Positions 58,545-64,000 of a stretch of DNA of 64,000 nt are shown here, in pieces (the stretch's first letter is position 1; every line of letters begins with the position of its first letter). The notes beneath the pieces are model-generated. The model did not search any database and was not told the origin of the DNA. It worked only from the letters and a program-made list of their open reading frames with translations. A program made the translations under genes and the position numbers. The stretch comes from Gnetum montanum (taxonomy: Eukaryota > Streptophyta > Gnetopsida > Gnetales > Gnetaceae). Location of the stretch: the NCBI GenBank assembly GCA_015680685.1, contig MNCI01010116.1, positions 205,814 through 269,813 of the forward strand, in the 5' to 3' direction.

Positions 58545-59365
58545 GGTTTGAGCCCAACACAATCTCCAAGAACCCTACCTACCATACTTTTATCTCTTGA
58601 CCTCCCAAGACCTTGCTCACCATACTCTTGTTCATCTACCAAGCCCCCCACTTGCTAAACTTGGGACCTAATTTCATCTACCAAGCTTCAAAGACCCTCC
58701 CTAAGATAGTCATAACACTTACACTACGCTTTTATTTATATACCATTGGTTTGAGCCCAACACAATCTCCAAGAACCCTACCTACCATACTTTTATCTCT
58801 TGACCTCCCAAGACCTTGCTCACCATACTCTTGTTCATCTACCAAGCACCCCACTTGCTAAACTTGGGACCTAATTTCATCTACCAAGCTTCAAAGACCC
58901 TCCCTAAGATAATCATAACACTTATACTACGCTTTTATTTATATACCATGGCAATGGTAATTGAACCATGATTTCTCCAAGAACCCTACCTGCCATACTT
59001 TTATCTCTTGACCTTGCTCACCATACTCTTGTTCATCTACCAAGCCCCCACTTGCTAAACTTTGGATCTACTTTCATCTACCAAGCTTGCTAAACTTTGG
59101 ATCTACTTTCATCTACCAAGCTCCGAAGACCCTCCTTAAGATAGTCATAACACTTACACTACGCTTTTATTTGTTTATATACCATGGTCATTAAGACTTT
59201 GCTCACCATACTCTTGTTCATCTACCAAGCCCCCACTCGCTAAACTTTGGACCTACTTTCATCTACCAAGCTCTGAAGACCCTCCCTAAGATAGTCATAA
59301 CACTTACATTATGCTTTATTTATTTATATACCATGGCAATGGTAATTGAACCATGATTTTCCATT
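58545..59365 (+). repeat. Tandem repeat, about 203-bp unit, four copies
   Basis: Copies begin at about 58545, 58748, 58955 and 59185 (the last two shortened). Shared phrases: CTCCAAGAACCCTACC, TTGCTCACCATACTCTTG, CATCTACCAAGC, AAGATAGTCATAACACTTAC. Copies 1 and 2 are nearly identical. Copy 3 has an internal 36-bp duplication (TTGCTAAACTTTGGATCTAC). Open frames are by-products. Confidence 0.88.
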
Positions 59366-59445
59366 CAACTAATAGGAATTAAGCTATGCTTTCCTTCCCC
59401 ACGGTGGCAATGGCAATTGAACCATGCTTTCATTCACTATCTGAA

Positions 59446-59630
59446 ACTAACCCTTTCGTGACCCTACCCTTCTCAAAACCTTGCGTTGCAGGATGGAAAT
59501 GGGAATCGTGCAGAAGCTTCCATTGATTAACTAAAACATTAACTAAACTAACCCTTTCGGGACCCTAACCTTCTCAAGACCTTGCTGTGCAGCATGGAAA
59601 TGGGAATTGTGGAGAAGCTTGCAGAAATGG
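59446..59630 (+). repeat. 101-bp direct duplication
   Basis: ACTAACCCTTTCG(T/G)GACCCTA at 59446 recurs at 59547, with GGATGGAAATGGGAATCGTG / GCATGGAAATGGGAATTGTG and CAGAAGCTT / GAGAAGCTT downstream. Confidence 0.85.
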
Positions 59631-60534
59631 AACTTGAAACATGCTTCAATTCATCTCATCTACTAACCCTTGTAGCACCTGGATACGAGCAATTAACATG
59701 CATGTAAATGAAAAGCATTCCTCCTTTCGTCTGATTCGAGGTGTGAACAAAAATTTGCCCCACGGACAAAATAATTATAGTCCCGTCATAGTTGATCCTG
59801 AATAAGCCAGTACTAAGTCGCACATGAAACAAATTAACGGATTCCAATTCGAGGTATAGGCAACCAAAAGCCGCGGTATCAAACAACCATCAAATTTTAA
59901 AGCACAACATTGGTTATATCGCAATCGGCGTCTGCAAGGGAAAACCAATACCTGTGCATAAATCAAATGGACGACTTTGAATTTTGGAAATTCATTCAAA
60001 AGGATGATATGGTTTTAACACTTTCAACAAAACACAATATTCGACATCATTGCCTAATTTTTTAAACTCGCAAACTGACTTGGTAATAGAAAACCAGAAA
60101 GAAAAATAAAAAATGCCGATACGTGCAGACTAAGAATATCAAAGAAGAACGGCACATGATTTATCACAAAACTGAGAGTATTTGAAAATTTTCATTAAAA
60201 TTTTTAAGAAATTCAAAATCATCAAAAATAACAAAAAACTGAAGTTTACTAAGCACAGATTAAGAGGACTCCAACAAGTACTTCGCCTTCACATCGAAGA
60301 TTTACAAATGAACATATAACTCAAGCAGCCAACTACTGTCATGTCAACACTTAACAACACTGAAAAATAAAAGTAAAACATCAGCTTTAGACAGCTAAAA
60401 ACGTGGCCTCTCTAATCTGCCCATCTACCTTTTATCAAGCTGCAGACGGGCTTTAGAGACAAAATGGCACAACTGGCATAGTTTTAATGAATTTTGAATA
60501 TTAAAATCCTTTTACTACGACCTTAAAAAATATC
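59631..60534 (-). other. Spacer and HSP110 3' untranslated region
   Basis: The part next to the HSP110 stop (60535) is presumably 3' UTR, reaching perhaps 60250. The rest to 59631 has GC near average and two overlapping minus-strand frames without recognised domains. Confidence 0.45.
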
Positions 60535-63500
60535 CTACTCAGTATCAGATGTTTGAACATTATCGGTCTCCATCGGTTCAGAAGTTTGTGCCTCCTCTGC
60601 AGAAGCACCATTATCTGGGTGTGTATTGCCCTCAGCATTTTCAGCGGGAGTTGCTGGTTGAGCAGGCTGTGCCTGAGGTTTTGGTGGAGCAGGCCTTGGT
60701 TTTGTCATAATCGGCCTACAAAACCTAAAGAAAAAACAATAAAAATATTAGAAAAAGATTCAAAAAGCATGCATTGATAAAAAATCTTTCAATACTTATA
60801 ATAGACTCCTTCAGCTTCCCAACATACCTATCTAAGGTCTCAGCTTTTTTCTTTATATCTGCGACCAAAAGAACAGGATTGACATGCTTTGGCAAAGAGT
60901 CCTGCTGTTGCTTCTTGTCATTAAGCCACACTTCAGCATCATTGCATTCAGATACAACCTATAACAACAAAGGTAGAGGCTTTAACAAAGATAAATCTTT
61001 CCAATAAATTTTGAACGACTTTGGTGAATTCCCACCTTCATCCTCTCATTGGGATCTATGTGATCAAATTTAGGATCATTTGACTGAGCAGCTTCACGGT
61101 AACTAGTTAGACAGTACACAAATTGCTGAATTGCGATACCCCTTTCAGTGTGCTCTCTATAGCGCTCCTCAATGGGATCACCAAGCTGAAATTAACAGTT
61201 TAAAAAATGTCAAGGTGCTAGTCTCGAATTTAAAAAAACGAAATTCTATTTTCTAAACACGTTACTTTGGAATGATACCTTCTTCAGTTCATCTAGCTTG
61301 GCAATGTACACTCCCCTCGTCTCATCTTCTCCTTCATCATAAAGCCAATCCTCCACAGTTTGTAGCTGTGTAGTTAGTTCTTCCTTTTCTTTCTCTGTAA
61401 CATATCCTTGGTATTTCTCATATAGCTGAGAAATAAAAACAGAAACAGTAAACATCTGATTTTGTTGATTATGAATAAAATGTTATCTGTGATAAAAACA
61501 TTAATTTGCAAAACAAGAAAAAAAGGACATCAGTGATGACACAAGAACCTTATTTCGCATGTCATACACATATGCTTCAACAGCATTCTTTTTTTCCTTT
61601 GTTTCCTCCATTACACGATCTTGCAAAGCCATTTCAAATTCCTTCTCTGTTGCCTTCTGCAATTCAGTCTTAGGTAATCCACTATGCACTATTCCGGTTA
61701 CTTTAATGTCAGTCTTCTTCACCTTTTTCTTTTTAACAGTCTTCGGCTGCAGAAAATATTAAAGTACAGGTGGTGAGCAGTATGTGATCCCGCTTTCTGA
61801 GCATAGCAGAAATTTAAACACCCGATTTTCTTTAACTATCTTGAAATCAGAAAAGATTTCCTTAATAAGCCATATGATTAGCCTAAGACATATACTATGA
61901 TTTCTTAAAGAGGATTCGACGAAGATCATTTCACTACATTATTACGACAAGCAATTTGCAATATCCCAAATAACATGTTTCCAAATCCAAAACTCAAATT
62001 AGCAGATCTTCAAATTAGCTCAATAAAGCTAAATAACCATTAACTGATAACACAAATTTTAATAATTGACTAACCTTGGCATCGACCCCTGGTTGACCAG
62101 CTTTGTCATCCAAGTCTGGAGTGCTATTTGTAGGACCAGATGCTCCTGTATTTTCAGTATCATCAGCAGGTTTAGCATCTGCCATATTTATATCTGTACC
62201 ATCAGATGCATTATTATTTTGCACTTCATCTGTCTCCATAGTAGAAGCATCTTTGCTCTCTTCTTTCACAGACTCATTTGAAACAGGAACTTCAATCTCC
62301 TCCTCTTCCAACATCTGCTTTAAAATCAATTTACATCATAAATAAATAAATAGACAAATGAACAACACTTGTCTGCACATATATATTTCTCAGAAACAAA
62401 AAGAACAAAGTACTTACCGTAGCAGAGTCAATAGAAACAATCCCATGTTTATCAAGCACAATTCTGACTTTCAATTTTGCATTTTCCCCATTTGGAGTTT
62501 CAAAAGGACCAATCTGTGAACAAGATTTGTGAGTGAAGACTGTAAAAATTAATAATGTATGCATATTCTAAGAGAACAACCAAACAAAATAGGAAAACTA
62601 CTAAATACAAAGAGAACATATCTAACGCCACCAATTTGCACCTGGTATGAGCTTATATTTGGAGATGCTTGTACTTGTTCAGGATGAGGATAAAAGATCT
62701 CTAAGTTAAATGTCCGGGACCTAAAGAAAGTAAGAGCCTTCACACTTGGAAAAGGATTCCCTTTCGGAAACACAATAGTACTCTTCTGTTGCTGCTCTGA
62801 AGTAACATCCTGAGATTCTGGAGCTTCTCCTTTCCACCCCACAGCAACATCAAAAGGAAAATATTCTTGAACCTAGGCAACATAAATAGAGAAAAAACAA
62901 TTATCAACCAATTAAATGCTACCAACTGAAACTTGTATGCCATGCATTACAATTAAAAGCACTTTTACTTATAGTTTGTGTGAATACATGGCCTTTTTAT
63001 CTAAATGCTTATTTTAACAAACAAACAATAATGTTCATTGTAGTGAATAAAAGGCCCTTCTTGATAAAGTTGGAGATCAAGCACGGAGGGACAAACCTTA
63101 AAGTCACGCACTTTAAAAGTTGGACTCAATATGGCACATTGAAGAGCCAAGCCACGAGCAACACATTCACTGGCATTCAGGGTTCTTCTAGGCTCCTTGC
63201 CAAATACATCCGTCAGTATCTTCAATATTGCGGGGACACGTGAACCAGAGCCAACAACCTCAACGGCATGAATTTTATCAGCACTGAGGCCTGCTTCGTG
63301 CAGAGCATGGAGACAAGGGCCCTTGACACGCTCTAGTACGGGCAAAGCAAGCTTCTCAAAGTCATCACGCTTAATGAACCCTCGAACATCTTTTTCATCC
63401 ATCAAACATTCAATGTTAAGGGGTGCCTCTGGATTGGCACTGAGAACTTTCTTCAGCTTCTCACAAGCTGTACGCAACCTCTGGGTTGCTTTCACATTAG

Positions 63501-64000
63501 TAGTGACATCAATTTGATACTGCTCTTTAAATGACTGCGCAAAGTGATTGAACAGAACATTATCAAAATCCCTTCCACCTAAAGATCTCTCAAAGGCGTG
63601 GGCCAAGATCATCAACTGGCCCTTTTTAAAAGCTGCCACACAGACTTGCATGCTAGCATGCCCAACAGAAACAAAAGCGACATTCAGAGCATCATTTTCT
63701 GGCAGATCCGTCTTGTATATGCCGTAAGAAAGTGCTGTTGCAGTGGTCTCGTGCATAAGGCAAAGGGGATGTAGACCAGCTATTGAAGCCGCATCCAGAA
63801 CTGCGCGACGCTGCAATTCACTGAAATAGGCGGGTATACCAATGCAGCAATCAACAACTTCCATATTCAAATTGGACTTTGCAATTTGCTTTAGGTTTGA
63901 CAGAATCATTGCCAATATTTGGGTTGGTGCAAAGACCTTGTTGTCACCAAGGTACCGGGCATGAACTAAGGGGGTACCATCAGGTCCCTGGGTAACCGTG
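60535..64000 (-). CDS. HSP110: HSP110 / HSP70-14/15-type chaperone gene, 9 exons, N terminus outside window
   Basis: Cytosolic HSP110-class protein: holdase and nucleotide-exchange partner of HSP70. Exons: 64000-63097, 62872-62642, 62513-62418, 62314-62075, 61746-61549, 61425-61279, 61185-61036, 60958-60828, 60724-60535 (stop TAG 60537-60535). All introns are GT-AG and all joins keep frame, giving 761 residues here; the family has about 830, so some 80 are missing. Nucleotide-binding domain: DGTPLVHARYLG, GIPAYFSELQRRAVLDAA, ERSLGGRDFD, ANPEAPLNIECLMDEKDVRG, VEVVGSGSRVPAILKI, FGKEPRRTLNASECVARGLA. Then comes the substrate-binding part, an acidic loop (exon 62314-62075, rich in E, D and N), a helical lid (KNAVEAYVYDMRNK, EDWLYDEGEDE) and a Pro/Ala tail (TKPRPAPPKPQAQPAQP). 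There is no ER retention signal. The motif usually VDIGHAS reads VSVGHAS. Confidence 0.95.

Noticed and set aside
58613-58861. 82-codon frame in the 203-bp repeat
   Set aside because: Frame depends on repeat phase and is not kept in copies 3 and 4.
60553-60777. 74-codon plus-strand frame with Trp/Cys/Arg
   Set aside because: Antisense to the last exon and intron of the HSP110 gene.

Overview
The window looks like nuclear DNA of a large-genome seed plant. It holds two intron-rich plant housekeeping genes, both on the minus strand, separated by thick layers of decayed retrotransposons. A gymnosperm is my best guess, from the long TE-filled introns and the old, slowly removed LTR elements; that is inference. 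There are two assembly gaps, 351 N at 44135-44485 and one N at 53730.

Layout. 1-4400: 5' and middle part of a GC-rich L1-type LINE (minus), cut by the window start. 4840-9850: Ty1/copia debris, a truncated IN-RT-RNaseH remnant followed by an LTR/PBS ... PPT/LTR unit that has no readable pol and carries a 39-bp tandem array. 10023-27700: an exocyst EXO84-family gene (minus). Six exons join in phase from an ATG at 27700; the terminal exon was not found. Intron 1 is 11.9 kb and holds a second copy of the same LINE (plus), fused to a truncated Ty3/gypsy chromovirus, and an RTE-type LINE tail. Intron 3 holds a LINE fragment split by a SINE-like unit. 28330-29640: another LINE ORF2 remnant.

29751-56977 is a nest built from one Athila-like Ty3/gypsy LTR family. 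The oldest layer is a minus-strand element: 5' LTR 56121-56977, gag, protease, then RT-RNaseH-IN at 34790-31900. A plus-strand element (34796-52430) is inserted inside it with an exact 5-bp target duplication ATGAT, and the host frame continues across the two flanks. That plus element was in turn hit by a solo LTR (40400-41192, TSD CTAAT) inside its integrase, and by a minus-strand element that has gag but no visible pol (41830-47640, TSD ACGTG/ACATG). A further solo LTR (53240-54029, TSD ATGGT) sits in the gag tail of the oldest element. R-U5 is conserved among these LTRs while U3 is replaced by different short-motif arrays, including a run of GATATC palindromes. The 3' LTR of the plus element is preceded by a decayed 2.2-kb ORF with a plant-transposon-like region and coiled coils.

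57590-59640 holds three unrelated tandem repeats. 60535-64000: nine exons of a cytosolic HSP110/HSP70-14/15-type chaperone gene (minus), open at the window end, with an Asp-to-Ser change in a nucleotide-binding motif.

The two host genes are unrelated in function: vesicle tethering at the plasma membrane, and protein folding or nucleotide exchange for HSP70. The rest is transposon-derived or unassigned.
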